From Ornithinimicrobium pratense (GTDB lineage Bacteria > Actinomycetota > Actinomycetes > Actinomycetales > Dermatophilaceae), in assembly GCF_008843165.1 (NCBI RefSeq), contig NZ_CP044427.1, positions 372,001-436,000 of the forward strand: 64,000 nucleotides of DNA. Direction: 5' to 3'. Under the pieces are notes generated by a model that made no database searches, was not told the DNA's origin, and saw nothing but the letters and a program-made list of their open reading frames with translations. Below, one piece after another: positions 34,629-43,096 of the stretch. The translations under genes were made by a program, and so were the position numbers. How positions within the stretch are numbered: the stretch's first letter is position 1; every line of letters starts with the position of its first letter.

Positions 34629-35732
34629 GTGCCCGTCCTCGACCTCACCGACACCGCCGCCGTCGAGCGGTATGCCGACTTCGTCCGCTCCCATCCGCTG
34701 CGGGCGGTGAGCCAGGACCCCCGGTGGGGGATCGTCAAGGACGACTGGGGGCAGGAGGCGGTCTACGTCGAGGACGACGGGCGGATCGTCGCGGCGATGA
34801 CCCTGCTGGTGCGCCGGCTGCCCGGCGGCTTCTCGGTGCTCTACGCGCCGCGAGGGCCCCTCGTGGACTGGGACGACAAAGATCTGGTGCGCCGGGTCCT
34901 GGCCGAGGCCGAGCCGCTGGCCCGTAGGCACCGGGCGATCATGACCAAGTTCGACCCCGAGGTGGGCTTCAGCGAGGAGCTGGACCGCTGGCTGCGCGCC
35001 CAGCCCGGCTGGGTCGTCAAGAACGTCGGCGCAGGCAAGGACGACCTGGTCCAGCCGCGCTACTGCATGATCGTCCGACTGCAGGACGAGGCCGGCGAGC
35101 CGCTGACCGAGGACGAGCTGCTCGCCAAGTACGACGGCAAGGCGCGCAACCGCGTCCGCACCGGCCGCAAGAAGGGCGTGCGCACCGAGGTGGTGGACAC
35201 CCCGGAGGGCCTGGACACCTTCCACGAGATCTACACCTTTATGGCCCGCCGCAACGAGATCACCGCCCGTGGCCTGCCCTACTTCCACCGCATGCGGGAA
35301 GCCTTCGGCGAGCGAATGCGGATCACCCATGCACGGCACGAGGACGACGTGCTGGCGGCCTCGGTCACCATCGACTACTGGGGCAAGCTCTACTACCTCT
35401 ACGCCGGCTCCACCGACGTCAAGCGCAACCTCAGCGCAAACCAGGTGATGAACCACGAGCTGATGGCGTGGGGGCTGTCCACTGGCGCGGAGTCCTACGA
35501 CATGGGCGGCGTCTTCACCCTGGACAGCTCCGACGGGCTCTACCTGTTCAAGCGGGCCTTCTGCAAGGGTGACGGCGGCGCCACCGAGTTCATCGGCGAG
35601 GTCGACATCGTGCACAACAAGGCCCTGTATGCTGTGCTCCAGCGCCTGGTGCCCCGGGTCCAGAAGGCTCGCCGCGATCTCGCCGGGAAGGTCTCCCAGG
35701 CCCGCAAGCGGGTCGCCGCCGGGCGCGCCTGA
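34629..35732 (+). CDS. FemAB-type peptidoglycan cross-bridge aminoacyltransferase (2)
   Basis: A 367-residue FemAB-family protein, only distantly similar to the one at 32259. It shows FSVLYAPRGPLVDWDD, YDGKARNRVRTGRKKGVRTEV and a C-terminal ESYDMGGVFTLDSSDGLYLFKRAFCKGDG, which corresponds to the conserved lipid II/aminoacyl-tRNA binding end of the family. A basic C-terminus follows. Two different FemAB paralogues side by side usually add successive bridge residues. It converges on mutY with a gap of nine bases. Confidence 0.87.
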   Translation: MPVLDLTDTAAVERYADFVRSHPLRAVSQDPRWGIVKDDWGQEAVYVEDDGRIVAAMTLLVRRLPGGFSVLYAPRGPLVDWDDKDLVRRVLAEAEPLARRHRAIMTKFDPEVGFSEELDRWLRAQPGWVVKNVGAGKDDLVQPRYCMIVRLQDEAGEPLTEDELLAKYDGKARNRVRTGRKKGVRTEVVDTPEGLDTFHEIYTFMARRNEITARGLPYFHRMREAFGERMRITHARHEDDVLAASVTIDYWGKLYYLYAGSTDVKRNLSANQVMNHELMAWGLSTGAESYDMGGVFTLDSSDGLYLFKRAFCKGDGGATEFIGEVDIVHNKALYAVLQRLVPRVQKARRDLAGKVSQARKRVAAGRA

Positions 35733-35741
35733 GCGCGTCGC

Positions 35742-36626
35742 TCAGGAGGGCAGCTGGAAACGCTCGCCGTCCAGAGGCTCGACCAGACCCTCGTGCACCA
35801 AGGCGTCGATGCAGCGCTCCTGCTGGGCGGCGTCCGGCCACCGGGCCCGAAGTTCGGCACCGGCCACCGGGCCACTGCTTTCGCGCAACGCCTGCACGAT
35901 GCGGCCGCGGCACTGCCGGTCCGTGCCCTCCCAGGCTTGGCCGCGACGCGGTGGGCCCGCATAGGGCGGGTATCCGGCCAGCCGCCAGGCACATCGCGAG
36001 GCGATCGGGCACTCGCCGCAGCGTGGTGCGCGCGCGGTGCACACCAGGGCGCCCAGCTCCATGACGGCCACGTTCCAGGTCGCGGCGTCGCCGTCGGAGC
36101 CGGGGAGCAGCGCCGACGCCAGCTCGACCTCGGCCCGGGTCAGGCTCGGCGCGGGCAGGGCTACGCCGGTGACCGCACGGGCCTGCACCCGGCGGACGTT
36201 GGTGTCCACGACCGTGGCGCGCTGGCCGAAGGCGAAGGCCGCCACAGCGGCTGCGGTGTAGTCGCCGATGCCGGGCAGGGTGCGCAGGGTCCCCTCGTCG
36301 GCAGGCACCTCTCCGTCGTGCTCGTCCCGGATAGCGGTGGCCGCGGCGTGCAGGCGCAGCGCCCGGCGGGGGTAGCCGAGGCGTGCCCACTCCCGGACGG
36401 CCTCCCCGGGGGAGGCGCCACCCAGCGCGGACGGGGTGGGCCAGAGCGCCATCCAGCGCGTCCAGACGGGCAGGACCCGGGCGACGGGCGTCTGCTGGAG
36501 CATCACCTCGGAGACCAGCACCCCCCACGGCGAGCAGTCCGGGTGGCGCCAGGGCAGGTCGCGGCGGGCTTCGGCATACCACTGCAGCAGGGGGGTATGG
36601 AGCAGTTCCCCCCGGGGGTCGGGCAT
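35742..36626 (-). CDS. mutY: A/G-specific adenine glycosylase
   Basis: A 294-residue base-excision enzyme that removes adenine paired with 8-oxoguanine. The HhH-GPD fold has LVSEVMLQQTPVARVLPVW, LPGIGDYTAAAVAAFAFGQ with the catalytic Asp in VVDTNVRRVQAR, and a [4Fe-4S] cluster C-x6-C-x2-C-x5-C in CTARAPRCGECPIASRC. The C-terminal NUDIX-like domain of longer MutY proteins is missing, as is usual in actinobacteria. The ATG overlaps the disA stop (TGATG). Confidence 0.95.
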   Translation of the reverse strand: MPDPRGELLHTPLLQWYAEARRDLPWRHPDCSPWGVLVSEVMLQQTPVARVLPVWTRWMALWPTPSALGGASPGEAVREWARLGYPRRALRLHAAATAIRDEHDGEVPADEGTLRTLPGIGDYTAAAVAAFAFGQRATVVDTNVRRVQARAVTGVALPAPSLTRAEVELASALLPGSDGDAATWNVAVMELGALVCTARAPRCGECPIASRCAWRLAGYPPYAGPPRRGQAWEGTDRQCRGRIVQALRESSGPVAGAELRARWPDAAQQERCIDALVHEGLVEPLDGERFQLPS

Positions 36627-37702
36627 CAGGAGTAGCGCTCCAGGATGGAGTTCTCCGCCAGCCGGGACAGGCCCTCGCGCACGGCCCGGGCCCGGGTCTC
36701 GCCGACGCCCTCCACCTGCATCAGGTCATCCAGGCTCGCCGACAGCAGGGCCTGGAAGCTGCCGAAGTGGGCGACCAGGCGGTCCACGATGGCGCCGGGC
36801 AGGCGGGGGATGCGGTGCAGCAGCCGGAAACCCAGGGGGCTGAGCTGCTGGTGGTCCATGCCGTCGCCGATGACGTGAATGCCCAGAGCGCGGGCCACGG
36901 CGGCGAGGTCGATGAGCTCGGTCGCGTCCAGGCTGGCCAGGCCTTCCAGCACCTGGTCGGGCGCGCGCGGGCCGTCGTCGTCGGCGACATAGTCGCGGAT
37001 CAGTAGCTCCCGCTCCCGGGTGACCCCGCCGGTGAGCTCGTCGAGCTGCAGCCCGATGAGCCGGCCGTCCACTCCGAGCTGGATGACGTACTGCTCGATC
37101 TCCGCGCTGATCCGCCGCACCATCTCCAGCCGCTGCAGCGCGGTGGCCAGGTCGCGGACGGTGACGAGGTCCTCGATCTCCAGGGCGGACAGGCTGGCGT
37201 TGACCTCGTCGAGGCGGGTGCGGTAGCGCTCCAGCGTTTGCAGCGCCTGGTTGGCCTGGGCCATCACCTGGATCCGGTCCTCGAGGATGTGCCGCGCGTG
37301 CCCGACGTAGAGGGAGATCGTCGACATCGACTGGCTGACGCAGATCACCGGGGCGCCCGTCTGCTTCGCGGTGCGCTCCGCGGTGCGGTGCCGGGTGCCG
37401 CTCTCCTGGGTCTCCAGGCTGCGGTCCGGCGTCAGCTGGGTGCCGGCGCGGACGAACCGGCCGTCCTTGCTGATGAGGATGGCGCCGTCCATCTTGGCCA
37501 GCTCGCGCAGCCGGGGCGCGGAGAACTCCACGTCCAGCTGGAAGCCGCCGGAGCACAGCGTCTCCACCGACCGGTCGGCCTCGAGGACGATAAGCGCACC
37601 TGTGCGCCCGCGCAACACCCGTTCCAGACCGTCACGCAGCTCGGTGCCGGGCGCTACGGCGGCCAGGGTCTGCAGAATCTCGTCGTCGAGGCGCTGCGCC
37701 AC
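36626..37702 (-). CDS. disA: Diadenylate cyclase DisA, DNA integrity scanning protein
   Basis: A 358-residue enzyme that makes the second messenger c-di-AMP from two ATP and slows when it meets branched DNA. The DAC domain has the DGA motif in KMDGAILIS and the RHRTAE motif in ESGTRHRTAERT. A helical spine follows, then a C-terminal HhH domain (LPGAIVDRLVAHFGSFQALL; VEGVGETRARAVREGL). The start GTG at 37702 has no clear ribosome-binding site. The upstream region has an 11-bp direct repeat and a hairpin. It is followed by coupled mutY and preceded by radA, a conserved DNA-repair group. Confidence 0.95.
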   Translation of the reverse strand: MAQRLDDEILQTLAAVAPGTELRDGLERVLRGRTGALIVLEADRSVETLCSGGFQLDVEFSAPRLRELAKMDGAILISKDGRFVRAGTQLTPDRSLETQESGTRHRTAERTAKQTGAPVICVSQSMSTISLYVGHARHILEDRIQVMAQANQALQTLERYRTRLDEVNASLSALEIEDLVTVRDLATALQRLEMVRRISAEIEQYVIQLGVDGRLIGLQLDELTGGVTRERELLIRDYVADDDGPRAPDQVLEGLASLDATELIDLAAVARALGIHVIGDGMDHQQLSPLGFRLLHRIPRLPGAIVDRLVAHFGSFQALLSASLDDLMQVEGVGETRARAVREGLSRLAENSILERYS

Positions 37703-37779
37703 GTGTCACCAGCCTTCCCGTGGGTGCGCCCGACCGGCGTGCGGCCCACCCTGCGCCCCGATGATAGGCCGGGAGGCGG

Positions 37780-37798
37780 GCCGGACGGCCCGTCCGGC
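37780..37798 (-). promoter_or_regulatory. Hairpin in the disA leader
   Basis: GCCGGACG-GCC-CGTCCGGC, an 8-bp perfect stem about 80 bases before the disA start. It could be the radA terminator or part of a regulatory leader. Confidence 0.45.
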
Positions 37799-37819
37799 AG
37801 ATTCTTTACAGATTCTTGA
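37798..37819. repeat. 11-bp direct repeat upstream of disA
   Basis: CAGATTCTT occurs at 37798-37806 and 37809-37817, spaced one helical turn apart, in the most A/T-rich stretch of the radA-disA gap. Confidence 0.7.
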
Positions 37820-37889
37820 TCTTCGGCACAGGCCGCGTCCGGCCCGGTCGACGCCCGGACCGTCGCGGTCTATGGCCCGCTCCCTGCGA

Positions 37890-39314
37890 TCAGGGTGTTG
37901 TCGTCATCGTCCCGGTGCTCGGCCCTGCGATGGTCGCGGTGGCGTGCGCCGCCGCCAGGACGACGCCGACCGCGTCGGCGAGGGTGGCGACCTCGTGGAT
38001 CCGCATCCCGGTTGGTGGCTGACCCTCGGTGAGCGAGCCTTCGGGCACCACGGCCTCGGTGAAGCCGATCCGGGCCGCCTCACTCAGCCGTCGAGGTAGG
38101 CCGGTCACCGGCCGCAGGTCGCCGGAGAGTCCCACCTCGCCGACGGCGATCGTGCTGAGAGGCAGCGCCAGGTCGGCCCGGGCGCTGGCCAGGGCGAGCG
38201 CGAGGGCGAGGTCGACGGCCGGCTCACTCAGCCGGACACCGCCGACGGTCGAGGCGTAGCAGTCGTGCTTGGCCAGTGGCACCCCGCCGCGCTGGCTGAG
38301 CACGGCCAGCACCATCGCCAGCCGGGCTGAGTCCAGCCCGCTGGTGGTGCGCCGGGGGGAGCCGGTCTCCTCGGAGCTCACCAGGGCCTGCACCTCGGCC
38401 ACCAGCGGGCGACGGCCCTCCAGGGTGACGGTGACGCAGGTGCCGGGCACCGGCCGGTCGCGGCTGGTGAGGAACAGGCCGCTGGCGTCGGCCAGCCCCC
38501 GGATCCCGCCGTCGCCCAGGTCGAAGCAGCCGACCTCGTCGGTGGGGCCGAACCGGTTCTTCACCGCCCGGACCATCCGTAGCCGGCTGTGCCGCTCGCC
38601 CTCGAAGCCCACGACGACGTCGACCAGGTGCTCAAGCACCCTGGGGCCAGCGATGTTGCCGTCCTTGGTGACGTGGCCGACGAGGATCGCCGCGGTGCCG
38701 GAGGACTTGGCCGCCTGGATGAGCGCGGCGGCGACCTCGCGGACCTGGCTGACGTTGCCGGGGGAGCCCTCGACGTCGGCGCTGGCGACGGTCTGGACAG
38801 AGTCGATGATGAACAGCCGGGGGGACACCGACCCGATCTGACCCAGGACGGTGGCCAGGTCGGTCTCGGAGGCGAGGTAGAGGGTGTCGGCGACCGCGCC
38901 GATCCGCTCGGCCCGCAGCTTGACCTGGGCAGCGGACTCCTCCCCGGAGACGTAGAGCACCCGCTCGCCGGTGCGGGCCGCCCGTGCGGCGACGTCCAGG
39001 GCCAGTGTGGACTTGCCGATACCCGGCTCCCCGGCCATGAGCACGACCGCACCCGGCACGATCCCGCCGCCGAGCACCCGGTCGAACTCATCCACCCCGG
39101 TCGAGCGGGCCTGCGCCTGCTCCGCGTCGACCTCGCCGATCGGCACGGCCGGCCGCGCGGGTGCGACCGCGCTGGTACGCGCCGAGGTGGGGGCGCCGAC
39201 CTCGGCGAGCGTCCCCCACGCCTGGCACTCCCCGCATCGGCCCACCCACTTCACGGCTGTCCACCCGCACTCGGTGCACCGGTAGGAGGGCCTGGTCCCG
39301 CTCTTGCTCGCCAC
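37890..39314 (-). CDS. radA: DNA repair protein RadA
   Basis: A 474-residue RecA-like helicase that processes recombination branches. It starts with a zinc finger (CTECGW ... CGEC), then Walker A GEPGIGKST, the RadA-specific KNRFG motif (VKNRFGPTDEVG), and a C-terminal Lon-like domain (LPLSTIAVGEVGLSGDLRPV). The GTG at 39314 gives the normal start just before the zinc finger. TACCCT seven bases upstream is a likely -10, consistent with a leaderless mRNA. Confidence 0.96.
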   Translation of the reverse strand: MASKSGTRPSYRCTECGWTAVKWVGRCGECQAWGTLAEVGAPTSARTSAVAPARPAVPIGEVDAEQAQARSTGVDEFDRVLGGGIVPGAVVLMAGEPGIGKSTLALDVAARAARTGERVLYVSGEESAAQVKLRAERIGAVADTLYLASETDLATVLGQIGSVSPRLFIIDSVQTVASADVEGSPGNVSQVREVAAALIQAAKSSGTAAILVGHVTKDGNIAGPRVLEHLVDVVVGFEGERHSRLRMVRAVKNRFGPTDEVGCFDLGDGGIRGLADASGLFLTSRDRPVPGTCVTVTLEGRRPLVAEVQALVSSEETGSPRRTTSGLDSARLAMVLAVLSQRGGVPLAKHDCYASTVGGVRLSEPAVDLALALALASARADLALPLSTIAVGEVGLSGDLRPVTGLPRRLSEAARIGFTEAVVPEGSLTEGQPPTGMRIHEVATLADAVGVVLAAAHATATIAGPSTGTMTTTP

Positions 39315-39321
39315 GACCCCG

Positions 39322-39327
39322 AGGGTA
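39322..39327 (-). promoter_or_regulatory. Candidate -10 element of radA
   Basis: TACCCT on the minus strand, seven bases before the GTG at 39314. Confidence 0.5.
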
Positions 39328-39437
39328 TGCGGTGCCACCGACAACCGGTCCGGGGCAGGCACACCGCGCCAGCGGGACGGACGTAGGGGGGACCCGCCGC
39401 CAGGCCAGACCGTCTTTGCCGGACTCCGTCCGGGTCC

Positions 39438-40226
39438 TCAGTAGCCGGCGGCGCGGGTGGCTGGGTGGACGTAGAGCTCCAGCAGCCGGCGCCCGCCGGG
39501 AGCAGCCCGTAGCGCGGCGACCGCGGCGAGGTGGTCCTCGCACAAGGAGACCAGCTCCGCATACCCCTGCGGCCCGAGGAGCTCCACGAGCTCATCCCGC
39601 AGCGAGAGGTAGACCGGCTCAGGGGAGGTGTGGGCATCGGGGTGGCCGGTGCAATACCAGTCGAGGTCGTGCCCGCCGGGCCCCCAGCCGCGCCGGTCGA
39701 ACTCGCCCATGGAGATCTCCAGGTAGGACGTGCCGTCCGGCAGCTCCACGTCGCGGTAGTCCCGCTTGAGCGGCAGCTGCCAGCACACGTCCGGCTTGGT
39801 CGTGTGCGGAGGGACACCCGTCGCCACTGCGTGCTGGTGCAGCGCGCAGCCCGCGCCGGCGGGGAAGCCGGGCCGGTTGAGGAAGACGCAGGCGCCGTCC
39901 ACCACGCGGGTCGTGACGGCCTCCCCGTCCTCCGCGCACCACCCCTCGTCCTGGCCGGGCCCGTGCAACTGCCACTCGTCGGGTCCCAGCTGATCGACCA
40001 CGGCCGACACCCTGGCCACGTCGTCGGCGTCGGTGAAGTGGGCGCCGAGGGTGCAGCAGCCGGCGTCGGGCTGATCGGCGTCGATGCCCGGGCACCGACC
40101 CTCGCCGAACAGGCAGTGCCAGCGCGAGGTGAGCCAGGTCAGGTCCAGGCGAAACCGCTGGGCGGGCTCGGCCGGATCCGTCAGCTCGACCCAGACGCGG
40201 GGGGTGTCGAGCGGGGTCTCGGTCAC
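39438..40226 (-). CDS. Cysteine-rich conserved protein, possibly metal-binding (YkgJ-like pattern)
   Basis: A 262-residue soluble protein that I do not recognise by name. It has about ten cysteines in conserved-looking settings: [56 protein letters not shown] and DWYCTGHPD, plus several histidines. The spread of CC and single Cys resembles the YkgJ/UPF0153 group, thought to chelate zinc or iron. TACCCT seven bases before the GTG at 40226 suggests a leaderless start. It is divergent from the Ppx/GppA gene and marks the junction between two syntenic blocks. Confidence 0.6.
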   Translation of the reverse strand: MTETPLDTPRVWVELTDPAEPAQRFRLDLTWLTSRWHCLFGEGRCPGIDADQPDAGCCTLGAHFTDADDVARVSAVVDQLGPDEWQLHGPGQDEGWCAEDGEAVTTRVVDGACVFLNRPGFPAGAGCALHQHAVATGVPPHTTKPDVCWQLPLKRDYRDVELPDGTSYLEISMGEFDRRGWGPGGHDLDWYCTGHPDAHTSPEPVYLSLRDELVELLGPQGYAELVSLCEDHLAAVAALRAAPGGRRLLELYVHPATRAAGY

Positions 40227-40233
40227 CGGGTCA

Positions 40234-40239
40234 AGGGTA
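40234..40239 (-). promoter_or_regulatory. Candidate -10 element of the cysteine-rich protein gene
   Basis: TACCCT on the minus strand, seven bases before the GTG at 40226 and adjacent to the opposite-strand GATAAT of the Ppx gene. Confidence 0.5.
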
Positions 40240-40244
40240 GAGGG

Positions 40245-40250
40245 GATAAT
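40245..40250 (+). promoter_or_regulatory. Candidate -10 element of the Ppx/GppA gene
   Basis: GATAAT is six bases before the ATG at 40257. Confidence 0.45.
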
Positions 40251-40256
40251 GCAGTC

Positions 40257-41216
40257 ATGCGCCTAGGTGTCATCGACGTGGGTTCGAACACGGTGCACCT
40301 GCTGGTCGTGGATGCCTACCACCCGGGTGCGCATCCGATGCCTGACTACTCGCACAGCACCGTGCTGCGGCTCGCCGAGCACATGACCCCCGACGGCGAC
40401 ATCTCCGCCAAGGGGGCGCAGCTGCTCTCCGGGTTCGTCAGCGAGTGCGTCGAGGTCGCCGAGGAGCGTGGGGTCAAGCAGCTGATGGGCTTCGCGACCA
40501 GCGCGATCCGTGACGCGGGCAACACCGGGGACGTGCTGGCCCAGGTCAAGGACTCCTCAGGGGTGGCCCTGGACGTGCTGGAGGGGGACGCGGAGGCGCG
40601 GGTGACCTTCCTGGCGGCCCGGCGCTGGTTCGGCTGGTCGGCGGGCCGGCTGCTGCTCATCGACATCGGCGGGGGCTCCCTGGAGCTGGCCGCCGGCCTG
40701 GACGAGGACCCCGACGTCGCCGTGTCGGTGCCCCTGGGCGCAGGCCGGCTCACCCGGGAGCTGATCAAGGATCCGCCCGGCGCCGGTGAGCTCAAGACGC
40801 TGCGCAAACGGGTCCGCTCCGAGATCGCCAGCGTGCAGCCCCGGCTGGCCCGGGTGGGCGAGCCGCAGCTGGCCGTCGGCACCAGCAAGACGATCCGCTC
40901 CCTGGCCCGGGCCTGCGGCGCCGCACCGCGGGCCGAAGGCCCCTATGTGCCCCGGACCCTGGCCCTGGCCGACCTCACCGAGCTGGTCCAGAAGCTGGCC
41001 TCGATGCCGGCGGCCAAGCGCTCCAGCCTGCCCGGGGTCTCGGCCGCCCGAGCCCCGCAGCTGCTCGCCGGTGCGGTAGTCGTCGAGGCGTCCATGGACC
41101 TGCTCGGGCTGGACACACTCACGGTCTGTCCCTGGGCCCTGCGGGAGGGTCTGATCCTGCGTTTCCTGGACTCCCTCACCGGCCGCGACGACTCCGTGAA
41201 CGGACACCGGGCATGA
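40257..41216 (+). CDS. Ppx/GppA family phosphatase
   Basis: A 319-residue member of the actin-like exopolyphosphatase/guanosine pentaphosphatase superfamily. The phosphate-binding loops [18 protein letters not shown] and [16 protein letters not shown] are clear, as is [18 protein letters not shown]. Short actinobacterial members of this kind (Ppx1-like) act on short polyphosphate or pppGpp; which applies here is open. Its stop overlaps the next start (ATGA). Confidence 0.88.
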   Translation: MRLGVIDVGSNTVHLLVVDAYHPGAHPMPDYSHSTVLRLAEHMTPDGDISAKGAQLLSGFVSECVEVAEERGVKQLMGFATSAIRDAGNTGDVLAQVKDSSGVALDVLEGDAEARVTFLAARRWFGWSAGRLLLIDIGGGSLELAAGLDEDPDVAVSVPLGAGRLTRELIKDPPGAGELKTLRKRVRSEIASVQPRLARVGEPQLAVGTSKTIRSLARACGAAPRAEGPYVPRTLALADLTELVQKLASMPAAKRSSLPGVSAARAPQLLAGAVVVEASMDLLGLDTLTVCPWALREGLILRFLDSLTGRDDSVNGHRA

Positions 41217-42025
41217 ACCACATCCCCGTGCACCTGTCGACCTCCTCGGTCTACCCCGAGAACGCCGCCTACGCCTTCGACCTGGCCCAGCGGCTGGGCT
41301 ACGACGGTGTGGAGATCATGGTCTGGACCGACCCGGTCACCCAGGAGGCGGGCGCGCTCAACGCGCTGGCCGAGCTGCACGAGCTGCAGATCGGCGCAAT
41401 CCACGCACCCACCTTGCTGCTCGCCCAGCGGCTGTGGGGCTGGGAGCCCTGGGGCAAGATCGAGCGGGCGCTGGACCTGGCCGCCGAGGTCGGCGCCCAG
41501 TGTGTCGTCGCCCACCCCCCGTTCCGGTGGCAGCGCGGGTATGCCGAGGGGTTCGTCGAGGGGGTGGCCGAGCGGGAGGAGCGCTGGGGGGTCCCGATCG
41601 GGGTGGAGAACATGTTTCCCTGGCGCACCGGGGCCTCGGCGATGCAGGCCTATCTACCCGGGCCCGACCCCCGGCCCTACCCCTACGCCAACGTCACCCT
41701 GGACATCAGCCATGCCGCGACCGCCGGCACTGACGCCCTGGAGCTGGCCCGGGACCTGGGCCCGAGGATCCGTCACCTGCACCTCGGCGACTCGTTCGGC
41801 TCGTTCAAGGACGAGCATCTGGTGCCCGGCCGGGGGCGTCAGCGCTGCCAGGAGGTGCTGGAGTTCCTCGTCGAGCAGGAGTTCACCGGCGTGGTCAGCC
41901 TCGAGGTGGGCACCCGGCGGATGTCCTCCCCGGTGCGGGAAGAGGCGCTTGCAGAGTCGCTCGCCTTCGCCCGCGAGCACCTTGGCCAGCACGACCTTCC
42001 CGGGGCGCGGCGGCATACCTCCTAG
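41213..42025 (+). CDS. Sugar phosphate isomerase/epimerase family TIM-barrel protein
   Basis: A 270-residue xylose-isomerase-like/AP-endonuclease-2-type TIM barrel. Metal-binding residues probably include the Glu and His in GVENMFPWRTG, VTLDISHAAT, HLHLGDSFGSFKDEHLVPGRG and VSLEVGTRR. Substrate is unknown. The pairing with the Ppx/GppA phosphatase, with overlapping ATGA, also occurs in mycobacteria, which hints at a shared but undefined role. Confidence 0.82.
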   Translation: MNHIPVHLSTSSVYPENAAYAFDLAQRLGYDGVEIMVWTDPVTQEAGALNALAELHELQIGAIHAPTLLLAQRLWGWEPWGKIERALDLAAEVGAQCVVAHPPFRWQRGYAEGFVEGVAEREERWGVPIGVENMFPWRTGASAMQAYLPGPDPRPYPYANVTLDISHAATAGTDALELARDLGPRIRHLHLGDSFGSFKDEHLVPGRGRQRCQEVLEFLVEQEFTGVVSLEVGTRRMSSPVREEALAESLAFAREHLGQHDLPGARRHTS

Positions 42026-42088
42026 AAAGTCGCTGGCCAGGCGCCGTCCGGGAGCAGCCTCGCGCGCGGGTCCGCGCGCCCGCAGGCG

Positions 42089-42094
42089 TAGCCT
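42089..42094 (+). promoter_or_regulatory. Candidate -10 element of the proline dehydrogenase gene
   Basis: TAGCCT is seven bases before the ATG at 42102. Confidence 0.45.
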
Positions 42095-42101
42095 TGCCCT
42101 C

Positions 42102-43067
42102 ATGGACCTCGCCGATCTCAACCCCTCGGCCGTGCTCCGGCAGACGCTGCTGGGCATGAGCCGCAACGACCAGCTCCGGCAGATCATCGAGCAGGCGCCG
42201 GTCAGCCGTGACGTGGTCAAGCGCTTCGTTGCCGGTGACCAGACGCCAGACGCCGTGCGCGTCGCGGGGGAGCTGGTGGAGACGCGGCGCCGGGTCACCA
42301 TCGACTACCTGGGCGAGGACACCCTGGACCCCGAGCAGGCGGCCGCCACCACAGACGCCTACCTGCAGCTGCTCGGCGCGCTGGCCGAGGCCGGTCTGAC
42401 CGTCGACGGGACCGTCGAGGTCAGTCTTAAGCTCTCCGCGCTCGGCCAGGCCCTGGGCCGCGACGGTCACCGCATCGCGCTGTACCACGCCCGCTCGATC
42501 TGTCAGACCGCTGCCAACGTCGGCACTACCGTGACCGTCGACATGGAGGACCACACCACCACCGACCTGACCCTGGCGACGGTGCGCGAGCTGCGCCAGG
42601 ACTGGCCGTGGGTGGGGGTAGCGCTGCAGAGCTACCTCTACCGCACCGAGGAGGACTGCCGCGACCTGGCCCATGAGGGCTCACGGGTGCGCCTGTGCAA
42701 GGGCGCGTACAAGGAGCCGGAGAGCGTGGCCTTCCAGGACGCCGGCGACGTCGACCGGGCCTACGTGCGCTGCCTGAAGGTCTTGCTGCAGGGCCAGGGC
42801 TACCCGATGGTGGCCACCCACGACCCGCGGTTGATCGAGATCACCAGCGTGCTCGCCGCCAAGGCGCAGCGCTCCCCGGACAGTTTTGAGCTCCAGATGC
42901 TGCTGGGCATCCGTCCGGACGAGCAGCTGCGCCTGGCCGGCTCGGGGGCCCAGATGCGCGTCTACCTGCCCTACGGCCAGGACTGGTACGGCTACCTGGT
43001 CCGGCGGATGGCCGAGCGCCCAGCCAACCTGAGCTTCTTCCTGCGCGGCCTGGCGACCCGGGGGTGA
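42102..43067 (+). CDS. Proline dehydrogenase
   Basis: A 321-residue FAD-dependent PutA-type TIM barrel that oxidises proline to pyrroline-5-carboxylate. VEVSLKLSALGQALG, VTVDMEDHTTTD, VGVALQSYLYRTEEDC, RVRLCKGAYKEPESVAF and LPYGQDWYGYLVRRMAERPANL are characteristic. It is the stand-alone form, without the P5C dehydrogenase domain. Its stop lies in a GGGGTGAGCA repeat just before proC, which catalyses the reverse half-reaction, so the pair could form a proline/P5C redox cycle. Confidence 0.93.
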   Translation: MDLADLNPSAVLRQTLLGMSRNDQLRQIIEQAPVSRDVVKRFVAGDQTPDAVRVAGELVETRRRVTIDYLGEDTLDPEQAAATTDAYLQLLGALAEAGLTVDGTVEVSLKLSALGQALGRDGHRIALYHARSICQTAANVGTTVTVDMEDHTTTDLTLATVRELRQDWPWVGVALQSYLYRTEEDCRDLAHEGSRVRLCKGAYKEPESVAFQDAGDVDRAYVRCLKVLLQGQGYPMVATHDPRLIEITSVLAAKAQRSPDSFELQMLLGIRPDEQLRLAGSGAQMRVYLPYGQDWYGYLVRRMAERPANLSFFLRGLATRG

Positions 43068-43092
43068 GCAGGGGTGAGCAGGGGGGTGAGCA
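43061..43092 (+). repeat. Three tandem GGGGTGAGCA units at the proline dehydrogenase/proC junction
   Basis: Copies at 43061-43070, 43071-43080 and 43083-43092. The first contains the upstream stop codon, and each offers a G-rich Shine-Dalgarno-like tract and a GTG. Confidence 0.9.
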
Positions 43093-43096
43093 CGGT

